64,000 bases of DNA from Sphingomonas sp. AP4-R1 (GTDB lineage Bacteria > Pseudomonadota > Alphaproteobacteria > Sphingomonadales > Sphingomonadaceae), in NCBI RefSeq assembly GCF_013113735.1, contig NZ_CP053346.1, positions 3,238,001-3,302,000 of the forward strand. The letters are read 5' to 3'. Below the pieces are notes generated by a model. It had not been told where the DNA came from. It ran no database searches and saw only the letters and a list, made by a program, of their open reading frames with translations. Of the stretch, positions 8,638 through 16,986 are shown piece after piece. Made by a program: the position numbers and the translations under genes. Each line of letters starts with the position of its first letter. The first letter of the stretch is position 1.

Positions 8638-9666
8638 ATGGGTTATCGGGTCGTCGTCGCGGGAGCGACCGGCAATGTCGGTCGTGAGATGCTCAATATC
8701 CTCGCCGAGCGCGAGTTCCCGATCGACGATCTCGCCTTGCTCGCTTCGTCGCGCAGTCAGGGCGACGAGGTCGAGTTCGGCGAGACCGGCAAGATGTACA
8801 AGATTCAGAACATCGAGCATTTCGACTGGACCAGCTGGGACATGGCGCTGTTCGCGATCGGATCGGAAGCGACCCAGAAGTACGCGCCCGTCGCCGCTGC
8901 CGCCGGTTGCACCGTGATCGACAACAGCTCGCTCTACCGGATGGATCCGGACGTGCCGCTGATCGTGCCCGAGGTGAATCCGCAGGCGATCGACGGCTAC
9001 ACCCGCAAGAACATCATCGCGAACCCGAACTGCTCGACCGCGCAGATGGTGGTGGCGCTCAAGCCGCTGCACGATGCGGCGAAGATCACGCGCGTCGTCG
9101 TCTCGACCTATCAGTCCGTGTCCGGCGCGGGCAAGGCGGGGATGGACGAGCTGTTCGAGCAGAGCCGCAACATCTTCGTCGGCGATCCGGCCGAGCCGAA
9201 GAAGTTCACCAAGCAGATCGCGTTCAACGTGATCCCGCACATCGATAGCTTCCTGGACGACGGCTATACCAAGGAAGAGTGGAAGATGGTGGTCGAGACC
9301 AAGAAGATCCTCGATCCCAAGATCAAGGTGACGGCCACCTGCGTGCGCGTGCCGGTGTTCGTCGGCCATTCCGAGGCGATCAACATCGAGTTCGAGAATG
9401 AGATTTCCGCCAAGGAGGCGCAGGATATCCTGCGCGAGGCACCGGGGATCATGCTGGTCGATAAGCGCGAGGATGGCGGCTACGTGACGCCGATCGAATG
9501 CGTCGGCGAATTCGCGACCTTCATCAGCCGCGTGCGCGAGGATCCGACCGTGGAGAATGGCCTCGCTCTGTGGTGTGTGAGCGACAATCTCCGCAAGGGC
9601 GCGGCGCTGAACGCGGTGCAGATTGCCGAACTGCTCGGCCGTCGTCATCTGAAGAAGGCGGACTGA
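8638..9666 (+). CDS. asd: Aspartate-semialdehyde dehydrogenase
   Basis: Reduces aspartyl-4-phosphate to aspartate-semialdehyde with NADPH, the branch point to lysine/diaminopimelate, threonine and methionine. The 342-residue protein opens with a Rossmann turn VVVAGATGNVGREML. The catalytic cysteine is C132 in ANPNCSTAQ; the substrate-binding segment STYQSVSGAGKAGM follows, and a late CVRVPVFVGHSEA holds the active-site histidine. The start is set by AAAGGAGC at 8622-8629 ahead of the ATG; an upstream in-frame ATG lacks this. Monocistronic, followed by a strong hairpin. dapE, also in diaminopimelate synthesis, lies 14 kb away. Confidence 0.98.
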   Translation: MGYRVVVAGATGNVGREMLNILAEREFPIDDLALLASSRSQGDEVEFGETGKMYKIQNIEHFDWTSWDMALFAIGSEATQKYAPVAAAAGCTVIDNSSLYRMDPDVPLIVPEVNPQAIDGYTRKNIIANPNCSTAQMVVALKPLHDAAKITRVVVSTYQSVSGAGKAGMDELFEQSRNIFVGDPAEPKKFTKQIAFNVIPHIDSFLDDGYTKEEWKMVVETKKILDPKIKVTATCVRVPVFVGHSEAINIEFENEISAKEAQDILREAPGIMLVDKREDGGYVTPIECVGEFATFISRVREDPTVENGLALWCVSDNLRKGAALNAVQIAELLGRRHLKKAD

Positions 9667-9672
9667 TCGCAC

Positions 9673-9696
9673 CGGGGCACGGCTGGCCGTGCCCCG
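9673..9696 (+). terminator. Hairpin downstream of asd
   Basis: Perfect 10-bp stem CGGGGCACGG / CCGTGCCCCG with a four-base loop CTGG, starting seven bases after the asd stop codon. There is no clear T-run, so termination strength is uncertain. Confidence 0.6.
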
Positions 9697-9815
9697 CATG
9701 CCGTTTCACGAAATATTCGGCGGCGGGTTCGTTGCCGGATTCCACGAATGTGATTTTTCCCACGCGGAATCGGTGTGCGGCGGTTCCATCGATTTGATTG
9801 CTTACAGTCTCCTTA

Positions 9816-9827
9816 AAAATCGATTTT
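9816..9827. promoter_or_regulatory. AT-rich palindrome upstream of the catalase gene
   Basis: A perfect 12-base palindrome AAAATCGATTTT lies about 61 bases before the catalase ATG, in an AT-rich patch (about 9785-9830) that stands out in this GC-rich sequence. Position suggests a promoter or operator for the catalase-ankyrin pair. It does not match a regulator site that I can name. Confidence 0.35.
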
Positions 9828-9887
9828 CTTGATCGTTCGGCGTGCGATTATTCCGGCTCCCATCCAATCGGAACAGGGAACCGGATC

Positions 9888-11540
9888 ATGGCTCGCCACG
9901 CATATAGCCCCCTCGCACTTCTCCTCCTGTCCGGCGCGGCTCCCGCTCTCGCGCAGAGCGCCGCCACTCCCGACACACAGGTCGAAACCCGCATGACGAC
10001 GGCCGCCGCACCGATGGCGGCGCGCAAGACCACCGCCTTCCAGGCTGCCGCCACGGGCGATGCCGCCCCGCAGATGACGCGCGACAATGGCGCGCCGATC
10101 GGCTCGAACCGCAATTCGCTGGCGGCGGGCGATACCGGCCCGGTCCTGCTGGAAGACACGACGTTGATCGAAAAGCTCGCCCGCTTCGATCGCGAGCGTA
10201 TGCCGGAACGCGTCGTCCACGCGCGCGGCACGGGCGCGCTCGGCATGTTCCACGCCACCGCCGACATCTCGGGCATCACCAAGGCCAGCCTGTTCGCGCC
10301 CGGCAAGGACACGCCGGTGTTCGTGCGCTTCTCCACCGTGATCCACCCCTCGGGCAGCCCGGAAGGTCTGCGCGATCCGCATGGCTTCGCGGTGAAATTC
10401 TACACCGATCAGGGCAATTGGGATCTGGTGGGCAACAATCTGCCGATCTTCTTCATCCGCGATGCGATCCAGTTTCCGGACATGATCCATTCGCTGAAGC
10501 CGTCGCCGGTGACGAACAAGCAGGATCCGAACCGCTTCTTCGAATTCTTCTCGGGCACGCCCGAGGCGACCAACATGCTGGTGCATGTCTATTCGAACCT
10601 CGGCACGCCGGCATCCTATCGCACGATGGACGGCAACGGCGTTCACGCCTTCAAGCTGGTCAACGCGCAGGGCCATACCGTCTTCGCCAAGTTCCGCTGG
10701 ATCAGCCATCAGGGCGTGAAGAGCCTGAATGGCGATGCCGCGAGCAAGGCGCCCTTCAACTTCCTGACCGACGATCTCTATGGCGAGATCAATGCGGGCC
10801 ATTTCCCCGTCTGGGACCTGATGGTCCAGACGATGACGGCGGAGGAACTGGGCCAGCTCAATTACAATCCGTTCGACGACACCAAGGAGTGGCTCGGCGT
10901 CCCCTTCCGCAAGATCGGCGAGATGACGCTCAACAAGGTGCCCGAGAATTTTTTCCGCTGGACCGAGCAGTCGGCCTTCGCGCCCGCCAATCTGGTGCCG
11001 GGCATCGAGGCGTCGCCGGATCGGATGCTGCAGGGGCGGCTCTTCTCCTATTCGGACACGCAGCGCTATCGCGTGGGCGCGAACGTGATGGACTTGCCGG
11101 TCAATCGGCCGCGCGTGGCGGTGGTGAACAATTATCAGGATGGCCAGCTGGATGCGGCCACGGGGCAGGTCGAGGTCAATTACTTCCCGTCGGTGACGAC
11201 GAAGAAGGCGATCGATCCCAGCTTCGCGCCGACGCCCTACAAGATCGATGCGATCGTGCAGACCGCGCCCATCTCGAAGACCGAGCCGTTCGATCAGGCG
11301 GGCGCCTTCTATCGGTCGCTGAAGCCGGCGGACAAGGCCGACCTGATCAAGAATCTGGCAGGCGATCTGGGTGACGTCACCTCGCTGCGGACCCGCACGA
11401 TCATGGTCAGCTATTTCGCGCAGGCCGATCAGGATCTCGGCAGCCGTCTGGCCAAGGCCGTGAACGTGCCGATGGCCGACGTGACCAAGGCGATCGACGA
11501 CTACAAGGCGTCGGCCGACGCCCGGTATGCGGGCAAGTGA
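9888..11540 (+). CDS. Exported (periplasmic) haem catalase, clade-3-like
   Basis: Breaks hydrogen peroxide into water and oxygen. The 550-residue precursor has a clear Sec signal peptide (LALLLLSGAAPALAQ, cleavage after about residue 23), so the enzyme should act in the periplasm. Catalase motifs: active-site His111 in RVVHARGTGALGMFHAT, distal Asn in WDLVGNNLPIFFIRDAIQFPD, and the haem-ligand tyrosine in RLFSYSDTQRYR. The essential residues are intact. The chosen ATG precedes the signal peptide directly. Its TGA overlaps the ATG of an ankyrin-repeat gene by one base, an arrangement known from katB-ankB of Pseudomonas aeruginosa. Likely peroxide-induced, but no regulator site is proven. Confidence 0.95.
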   Translation: MARHAYSPLALLLLSGAAPALAQSAATPDTQVETRMTTAAAPMAARKTTAFQAAATGDAAPQMTRDNGAPIGSNRNSLAAGDTGPVLLEDTTLIEKLARFDRERMPERVVHARGTGALGMFHATADISGITKASLFAPGKDTPVFVRFSTVIHPSGSPEGLRDPHGFAVKFYTDQGNWDLVGNNLPIFFIRDAIQFPDMIHSLKPSPVTNKQDPNRFFEFFSGTPEATNMLVHVYSNLGTPASYRTMDGNGVHAFKLVNAQGHTVFAKFRWISHQGVKSLNGDAASKAPFNFLTDDLYGEINAGHFPVWDLMVQTMTAEELGQLNYNPFDDTKEWLGVPFRKIGEMTLNKVPENFFRWTEQSAFAPANLVPGIEASPDRMLQGRLFSYSDTQRYRVGANVMDLPVNRPRVAVVNNYQDGQLDAATGQVEVNYFPSVTTKKAIDPSFAPTPYKIDAIVQTAPISKTEPFDQAGAFYRSLKPADKADLIKNLAGDLGDVTSLRTRTIMVSYFAQADQDLGSRLAKAVNVPMADVTKAIDDYKASADARYAGK

Positions 11541-12094
11541 TGCTCGGGCTGGTGATCGGGGCGGCGCTTGCCGGCGCGGCCCCGGCTCCCGCGACGGCGC
11601 TGCCGCCGCCCGAGCGCCGGCAGGAGCTGCTGTTCGAGGCGGCGAAGCTGGGCCGCACCGATCTGATCCCCCTGCTGGTCCAGAACGGCGCCGATGTGAA
11701 CGCTTATGAGGCGCGCGGTTTCACCCCGCTGATTCTCGCCGCCTATAATGGGCAGGCGGCGGCGGTGGAGGCGCTGATCGCGGCGGGCGCGGATCCCTGC
11801 AAGCCCGACGCGAACCAGGGCAATACCGCGCAGATGGGCGTGGCCTTCAAGGGCGACGACGCCATCGCCGCCCGCCTTCTCAAGGCCAGCTGCGACGTCA
11901 ACGTTCGCAACAAGGCCGGGCAGACCGCCCTCATGATGGCCGCCCTGTTCGGACGGACGCGGCAGATCGACATGCTGGTGAAGGCGGGCGCGGATCCTGC
12001 GATCGCCGATGCCTCCGGGCGCACCGCGTCGTCGGTGGCGGCCTCGCAGGGCAATACCGAGCTGGCGAGCCGCCTGAGCGCCGCACCAAGATAG
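11540..12094 (+). CDS. Exported ankyrin-repeat protein paired with catalase (AnkB-like)
   Basis: A 184-residue protein with an N-terminal hydrophobic export signal (LGLVIGAALAGAAPAPATA) followed by about four ankyrin repeats: ELLFEAAKLGRTDLIPLLVQNGADVN, GFTPLILAAYNGQAAAVEALIAAGADP, a third with DAIAARLLKASCDVNVRN, and GQTALMMAALFGRTRQIDMLVKAGADP. Its ATG overlaps the catalase TGA (TGATG), so translation is coupled. In P. aeruginosa the neighbouring AnkB is reported to be needed for full KatB activity; by analogy this protein may stabilise or help load the exported catalase. That role here is inference. A GTG three bases earlier is an alternative start. Confidence 0.88.
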   Translation: MLGLVIGAALAGAAPAPATALPPPERRQELLFEAAKLGRTDLIPLLVQNGADVNAYEARGFTPLILAAYNGQAAAVEALIAAGADPCKPDANQGNTAQMGVAFKGDDAIAARLLKASCDVNVRNKAGQTALMMAALFGRTRQIDMLVKAGADPAIADASGRTASSVAASQGNTELASRLSAAPR

Positions 12095-12175
12095 GCGCGG
12101 GACAGTGGAGCACGACGCGTCCCCCCTGCGCGTCGGCCCCCGCACTCCACCCCCGCGCCGGGCCCTGCTCCCGCC

Positions 12176-12805
12176 TCAGGCGGTGAGCGGGGCCAACCTG
12201 CGGCGCCGGCGCAGCGCCGTGCCCGTCGCCAGAAAGCCCGTGATCATCATCGCCCACGTCGCCGGTTCGGGAGCGTCGCTCGTGCGCGTCGGACCATATG
12301 TGTAGGTGAGCGTGCCATCGAAGCTCGAATCGGCGCTGCCGAAAGCGTAGATATTGGCATAGGTTCGCGCCTGGATCGGATCGGTGCTCGTGAACAGGGC
12401 CAGTATTTCCGGATCCTCGATATGGCGCACGAACGTATCGACATAGGTCAGGCTGCAGAATGTGCCGCAGGGCATGGACGCCGTGCCCGAAACATCGATC
12501 GTGAAGTTGGCCGGGGTGGACATGTTCTGACGGTCGAACGCGAAGGTGATGTAGCCGGCGATATTGGGATGATCGGGTGACGCCCGAAACGACGCATGGA
12601 CGTTAAAGACCAGATCGATCGAGAGCAGATCGTTGCCGCTGAAATGGTCGATCGGCTGGCCTGATTGCGACGACGAGACATGAACATCCTGTACGATCGT
12701 CGCGGCCAAGGCGGGACGGGCGCAGACCTGCGCGATCAGCAGGATCCCCGCCAATCGGATCAAACGGCTGACCATGCGGTGAAACGGTCGTGGCGAGCGG
12801 TTCAT
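12176..12805 (-). CDS. Secreted PEP-CTERM protein of unknown function
   Basis: A 209-residue protein with a signal peptide (LIRLAGILLIAQVCARPALAA) and a C-terminal sorting tail beginning APEPATWAMMITGFLATGTA followed by six consecutive arginines. The mature middle is a beta-rich domain with one close cysteine pair (MPCGTFCSL), suggestive of a disulfide. No enzymatic motif is recognised. ATGs at 12805 and 12775 are both plausible starts; the first has AGGCGG upstream. Probably sorted by an exosortase system not present in this window. Confidence 0.8.
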   Translation of the reverse strand: MNRSPRPFHRMVSRLIRLAGILLIAQVCARPALAATIVQDVHVSSSQSGQPIDHFSGNDLLSIDLVFNVHASFRASPDHPNIAGYITFAFDRQNMSTPANFTIDVSGTASMPCGTFCSLTYVDTFVRHIEDPEILALFTSTDPIQARTYANIYAFGSADSSFDGTLTYTYGPTRTSDAPEPATWAMMITGFLATGTALRRRRRLAPLTA

Positions 12806-13072
12806 CCGCGATCCGCCTGTGCCGAAATGATCGCGATTGGACGCTCGTGCCATCAACTCTGCTCCCCGATTGGGCGTGGAGTATGGCGTCGCCGTCCACG
12901 CTGCGCGGGTATGTTCATGCCAACAGAGCAACCTGTTCGCTTGGCTGACAGCGCGATCGGCCGGGACGACAGCGCAAAGTGTCTCTTATCGGCGATTTCA
13001 GGAACGGATTGGCAAGGATGCGCGCGCCGGTTACGCTTCGTCGCAGGGCAGTTTGCGTGAGTCAGGTCGCGT

Positions 13073-14029
13073 ATGAGCCAGCCGCCGTCCGACATCGTTC
13101 ACCTGTCGCTGGATGGCGAGGATCCCCGCCATCAGACGGCGTTGCTCGGCGACGTGATGGGGCGCCAGCTGGCGGGCGGGGCCGTCACGGTCCATGCCGA
13201 CCACCGGCCGAGCGCCGACTGGAAGGTGGCGATGCTGGCGCCGGGCGTGGCGCTGGCGCGGGGCCGCCAGGGGCATATCACCGCGACGCGGGACGCCGCG
13301 TATCTGGCCGATGGCGACGCCGATTTCTCGATCTTCTGGGTTCACAGGGGCGCGGTGCCGTTCGAGCAGAATGATCGCCGCGTCCGGCTGGGGCCGAGCG
13401 AGGCACTGCTGGTCGCGCACGGCCGGCCGGTTTCCAGCAGTTGGGGCGAGAGCGAGTTTTCGGTGTTGCGCCTGCCGCGTGACGCCTTGCCGGGATCGGG
13501 CCGTTACGATCGGGCGGGCGGGCTCACCATATCGCTCGATACGATGGCGGGGCGGCTGCTGACCTCCTATGCCGAGACGGTCTGGACGATGCTGCAGGCG
13601 GCGCCGGTGCCCGCCTTCGTCGAGCGGCATCTGGCCGAGCTGGCCGGCGCCGCGATCGAGGAATCGGCCGGGCGTGATGCGGGTCCGCCGGGCGAGGGGC
13701 TGCGGGCGGCGCGGCTGGCGCGGATGCGCGAGATCGTCCGGCAGCATGCGGGCAATGCCGCGCTCGGCATGGCGGAGGTGGCCCGGCAGATCGGCCTGTC
13801 CGAGCGCGCCGGCTATCAGCTGTTCGAAGACGGGCAGGAGAGTTTCAGCGAACTGCTCTACGCGACGCGCCTCGATCGCGCGCGGGAGCTGCTGGCGGAT
13901 GGCTATGCGGGGCGGATCCTCGATCTGGCGCTGGAGGTCGGCTTTTCGGACCTGTCCCATTTCAATCGCCGCTTTCGCCGGCGTTTCGGTTTCACGCCGT
14001 CCGATGCGCGGCATCCTCGGGCGTCATAG
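13073..14029 (+). CDS. AraC-family transcriptional regulator
   Basis: A 318-residue DNA-binding regulator. The N-terminal 170 residues resemble the AraC-binding-like (cupin-type) sensing domain. The C-terminal 90 residues carry two helix-turn-helix units: MAEVARQIGLSERAGYQLFEDG and ILDLALEVGFSDLSHFNRRFRRRFGFTPSDAR, the latter being the AraC signature. It is convergent with the amidohydrolase gene and the two stop regions overlap by six bases. The ligand and targets are unknown; the neighbouring amidohydrolase is only a weak candidate target because the genes face each other. Confidence 0.93.
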   Translation: MSQPPSDIVHLSLDGEDPRHQTALLGDVMGRQLAGGAVTVHADHRPSADWKVAMLAPGVALARGRQGHITATRDAAYLADGDADFSIFWVHRGAVPFEQNDRRVRLGPSEALLVAHGRPVSSSWGESEFSVLRLPRDALPGSGRYDRAGGLTISLDTMAGRLLTSYAETVWTMLQAAPVPAFVERHLAELAGAAIEESAGRDAGPPGEGLRAARLARMREIVRQHAGNAALGMAEVARQIGLSERAGYQLFEDGQESFSELLYATRLDRARELLADGYAGRILDLALEVGFSDLSHFNRRFRRRFGFTPSDARHPRAS

Positions 14030-14929
14030 CCCGAACGGCCACACCTCCTGCACCGTCTTACCCAGTATCTGGGCGCGATCCTCGGGCGGGAGCCAGTCGA
14101 GATGGTCGCGATAGAGCGCGACGATGTCGGCATAGCCGCGATAGGGCAGGGAGACGGGCCAGTCCGTCCCCCACATCAACCTCTTCGGGCCGAAGGCGGC
14201 GACGAGGCGCTTCAACGGGTCGGTCATGTCGGCATAAGGATAAGGCGCGCGCGACAGCGACCAGAGGTGCGAGATCTTCACGAAGACGCGCGGATAGCGC
14301 GCGAGCGCCAGCAGCAGGCGCAGATCGTCCGGACGATCAGGGCGGATGTCGGCCATATGATCGATCACCACCGTGAGATCGGGATTGGCCTCGATCAGCG
14401 AGTGAAGCTGGGGCAGGCGCGGTGCTTCGGTCAGCACCGTCATCGGCACCTTCAGCTCCGCGCAGCGACGCCACAGGGGCGGCATCAGCGGGCCCGTTAT
14501 CCAGTCATAAGCGGGCGCCGCATAAGGGCTGATGCGGACGCCGTGAAAGCCCTGCTCGGTGACGAGGCGGGAGAGCGTGTCGGGCGCGGTCGGATCCTCC
14601 GGGTTCACGCGGCAGACGCCGAGGAATTTGCCCGGATGGCGCTTCAGCGCATCGGCCAGATAGCCATTGTCCCACTGATAATGAATCACCTGGATCAGCA
14701 CGATGCGGGCGACATGGTTCGCGACCATCAGCTCCAGCAGCGTCTCGGCACTGGCGTCTTCGGCGGGGACCTTGCGCCCGGCCGCGAAGGGGAAGCGCGG
14801 ATCGTGCTTCCAGACATGGACGTGAGAGTCGATCAGGAGAGGCGCGCAGGGCCGGGCGACAGCGGGCAGGGCGGTCAAGGCGAACGGGACCGCTGCCGCC
14901 TTCAGAAGATCGCGTCGATCGAGAGACAC
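14024..14929 (-). CDS. Exported amidohydrolase-2 family protein (TIM-barrel metal hydrolase)
   Basis: A 301-residue member of the amidohydrolase-2 group, which includes lactonases and decarboxylases. The N-terminus (SLDRRDLLKAAAVPFALTALPAVARP) is a Tat-type signal with twin arginine. The barrel carries LIDSHVHVWK (metal-binding HxH near residues 33-35), LIQVIHYQWDN, VVIDHMADIRP and the late metal-site aspartate in MWGTDWPVS. The start is a GTG at 14929 with GGGGAG eight bases upstream. The substrate is not determinable; the pattern DSHVHVW with FLGVCRVNPEDP is common in sugar-lactone hydrolases. Convergent with the AraC regulator. Confidence 0.85.
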   Translation of the reverse strand: MSLDRRDLLKAAAVPFALTALPAVARPCAPLLIDSHVHVWKHDPRFPFAAGRKVPAEDASAETLLELMVANHVARIVLIQVIHYQWDNGYLADALKRHPGKFLGVCRVNPEDPTAPDTLSRLVTEQGFHGVRISPYAAPAYDWITGPLMPPLWRRCAELKVPMTVLTEAPRLPQLHSLIEANPDLTVVIDHMADIRPDRPDDLRLLLALARYPRVFVKISHLWSLSRAPYPYADMTDPLKRLVAAFGPKRLMWGTDWPVSLPYRGYADIVALYRDHLDWLPPEDRAQILGKTVQEVWPFGL

Positions 14930-14945
14930 GTTCGCTCGCTCCCCA

Positions 14946-14977
14946 AACGAAAAGGGCGCCCCGTTGCCGAGGCGCCC
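14946..14977 (-). terminator. Rho-independent terminator of the glycine-rich lipoprotein gene
   Basis: On the minus strand a 7-bp GC stem GGGCGCC/GGCGCCC (14954-14977, 10-base loop) is followed by TTTTCGTTT. It lies between the lipoprotein stop (15004) and the amidohydrolase start (14929). Confidence 0.8.
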
Positions 14978-15003
14978 ATCGTGATCGTCGGATCTGCCGT
15001 CGC

Positions 15004-15699
15004 TCAGCGCGCGCCGGCCGGGGCCGCGCCGGTCTTGGGCGGCGGCGCGACCGTGATCAGGATGTCCTCGCCCGAACGGCCGGGGAAGCCCGTGAACATC
15101 GCGTCGATCAGGTTCGGCACCACGACCGGCAGGCTGTCCGTCGTCGAGCGCGCGCGGGCGCGACCCTCGAACAGCACCTTGCCGTCCTCGGCGCGGTTGA
15201 TCCGCATCACGAGGTGGCTGACATAATAAGTGTAGCTGTTGACCTCGGGATAGCCGAACGGCGAACCCCAGAAGGGATCGCCCCAGCCATAGCCCCAGCC
15301 GCGGCCATAGAAACCACGACCGCCGAAGCCGCCATAGCCCCATCCACCGAAGCCGCCATAGCCACCGAAGCCGCCATAGCCGAGGCCCGGCGTGGTCACG
15401 ACCTTCTCATGGCCATTGTCGATGCCGTAATCGAGATTGACGATCATGGTCGGCTTGCCGCTCTCGACCTGATGATAGCCCTGCTGGATCAGGCGCCCGG
15501 CGACGAGCTGCGCATAATGGCTGAATTCCAGGCCGCCCTGCATCTGCGGATCGGCCGCCTGGACCAGGAAGGTCTGGCCTTCCGGCGCAGGCATCATCTG
15601 GAAGCGCGAGACATCCGCGCGGAACGGCGTGGCGCAGCCGCCGAGCGCCAGAAGCGCGACCGGAGCGGCAAGGGCGAGAAGCGAACGGCGGATCGACAT
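15004..15699 (-). CDS. DUF4136-type lipoprotein with glycine/tyrosine-rich insert
   Basis: A 231-residue envelope lipoprotein. The signal ends in a lipobox LLALGGC, so the acylated cysteine is near residue 19. The N-terminal region FRADVSRFQMM.. and the C-terminal VLFEGRARARSTTDSLPVVVPNLIDAMFTGFPGRSGE match the layout of DUF4136 lipoproteins. Between them, about residues 110-150, is a low-complexity run of GYGGFGG-type units rich in Gly, Tyr, Phe and Trp. The ATG at 15699 directly precedes the signal. Function unknown; probably anchored in the outer membrane. Confidence 0.85.
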   Translation of the reverse strand: MSIRRSLLALAAPVALLALGGCATPFRADVSRFQMMPAPEGQTFLVQAADPQMQGGLEFSHYAQLVAGRLIQQGYHQVESGKPTMIVNLDYGIDNGHEKVVTTPGLGYGGFGGYGGFGGWGYGGFGGRGFYGRGWGYGWGDPFWGSPFGYPEVNSYTYYVSHLVMRINRAEDGKVLFEGRARARSTTDSLPVVVPNLIDAMFTGFPGRSGEDILITVAPPPKTGAAPAGAR

Positions 15700-15890
15700 G
15701 GAAGTATCCTGACTTGGTCGGCGGGGCGTGAGCCCAACCGGCTGAACCGAGTTTGAACGTTTTACGAACATCGGAGTTGCTCCGTTCGTCGCCCGCCCCA
15801 TCACAGGCGAAACGATATCCGGTGCCGGGCGGCAGGGAAATGCCAATGCGATGAACCGCTGCGGCCCCTGAAACGGGACAGGAGAAGAGG

Positions 15891-16961
15891 ATGCCACGCT
15901 TCGCTCGCACCATGTTCGTGATCGCGTCGCTCTCGCCCGGCATTCCGGCCGTGGCGCAGGATGTGGCGGAGAGGACGCCGTGGGGCGTCGAATCCCGATT
16001 CCCGATCGAGCAGCGCGCGTTCGCGTTCCGCAATGATGGAGCAGAGCTCCGAGGCACGCTCTTCCTGCCACGCGGCGGTCGCAATCTGCCGGTCGTGATC
16101 GCCTTTCACGGGGCGGCCGCCCCGTCCGCAGATCATCCGCTCTACGGGCATCTCAAGGCGATGCTGCCGCCGCTGGGCGTGGCCGTGCTCGTCTTCGATC
16201 GCCGGGGCACGGGGCGTTCGACCGGGGACGATGCGCGCAAGAGCGATTTCGATCTGCTCGCCTCGGACGGTGTCGCCGCGTTCCGCGCGCTGGCGGCCGA
16301 TCCGCGCTTCGATCCCCGGAGGATCGGCTTCTGGGGCCTGAGCCAGGGAGGCTGGCTGACCCTTCTGGCCGCGGCGAAGGAGCCGCGCGCGGCCTTCGCC
16401 GTCGCGGTGTCGGCGCCGATGGCGGGCGCCGACGTGCAGATGAACTATGCGGTCGGGAACGTGATGCGGATCAAGGGTTATCCGCAGGCGGAGATCGACC
16501 GGGCTCTCGCGGCGCGGCGCGGCGTCGATCGCTATGTGCGGGGGCAGGCGGATCGCGCATCTGCCGAGCGCCTGTATCGCGATGCCGAGAAGCAGCCCTG
16601 GTGGCGTGACAGCTACCTTGCCGGAAATCTCGACGATCCGACCTGGAAGGGACAGATGGCGGCCGATCCGCTCCGCGCGCTCGACGGATCGCGCATGCCG
16701 ACTTTGATGGTCTTCGGGCAGGCCGATCCCTGGGTGCCGGTCGCGCCCGCACTGGCGGCGCTCGACGCGACGGCGGCGAAGCATCCCAACGTCACGCTCC
16801 GCGTGATCGACGGCGCGGATCATTCGATGATGCTGGGCGTGAGCCCGCAGGGGCAGATCGATCCGGCGAACTTCGGCAAGCTCGCGCCCGATGCACCCGC
16901 TTATTTCGGGCTGCTGGCGAGTTGGCTTACCGAACGCGGGATCGTGGCGGCGAAGCGCTGA
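15891..16961 (+). CDS. Exported alpha/beta hydrolase (prolyl-oligopeptidase-like)
   Basis: A 356-residue hydrolase with a signal peptide (MFVIASLSPGIPAVAQ). The alpha/beta fold elements are visible: VVIAFHGAAAPSADH (oxyanion region), VFDRRGTGRSTGD, the nucleophile elbow GFWGLSQGGW (Ser near 154), a late acid in VFGQADPWVP, and the catalytic His in IDGADHSMMLG. This is a complete Ser-Asp-His set. The substrate (ester, amide or lactone) cannot be inferred. The gene stands alone, divergent from the DUF4136 lipoprotein and convergent with trpS. Confidence 0.9.
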   Translation: MPRFARTMFVIASLSPGIPAVAQDVAERTPWGVESRFPIEQRAFAFRNDGAELRGTLFLPRGGRNLPVVIAFHGAAAPSADHPLYGHLKAMLPPLGVAVLVFDRRGTGRSTGDDARKSDFDLLASDGVAAFRALAADPRFDPRRIGFWGLSQGGWLTLLAAAKEPRAAFAVAVSAPMAGADVQMNYAVGNVMRIKGYPQAEIDRALAARRGVDRYVRGQADRASAERLYRDAEKQPWWRDSYLAGNLDDPTWKGQMAADPLRALDGSRMPTLMVFGQADPWVPVAPALAALDATAAKHPNVTLRVIDGADHSMMLGVSPQGQIDPANFGKLAPDAPAYFGLLASWLTERGIVAAKR

Positions 16962-16986
16962 GGGGAGGTCCGGCTCCGCAGGCGCT

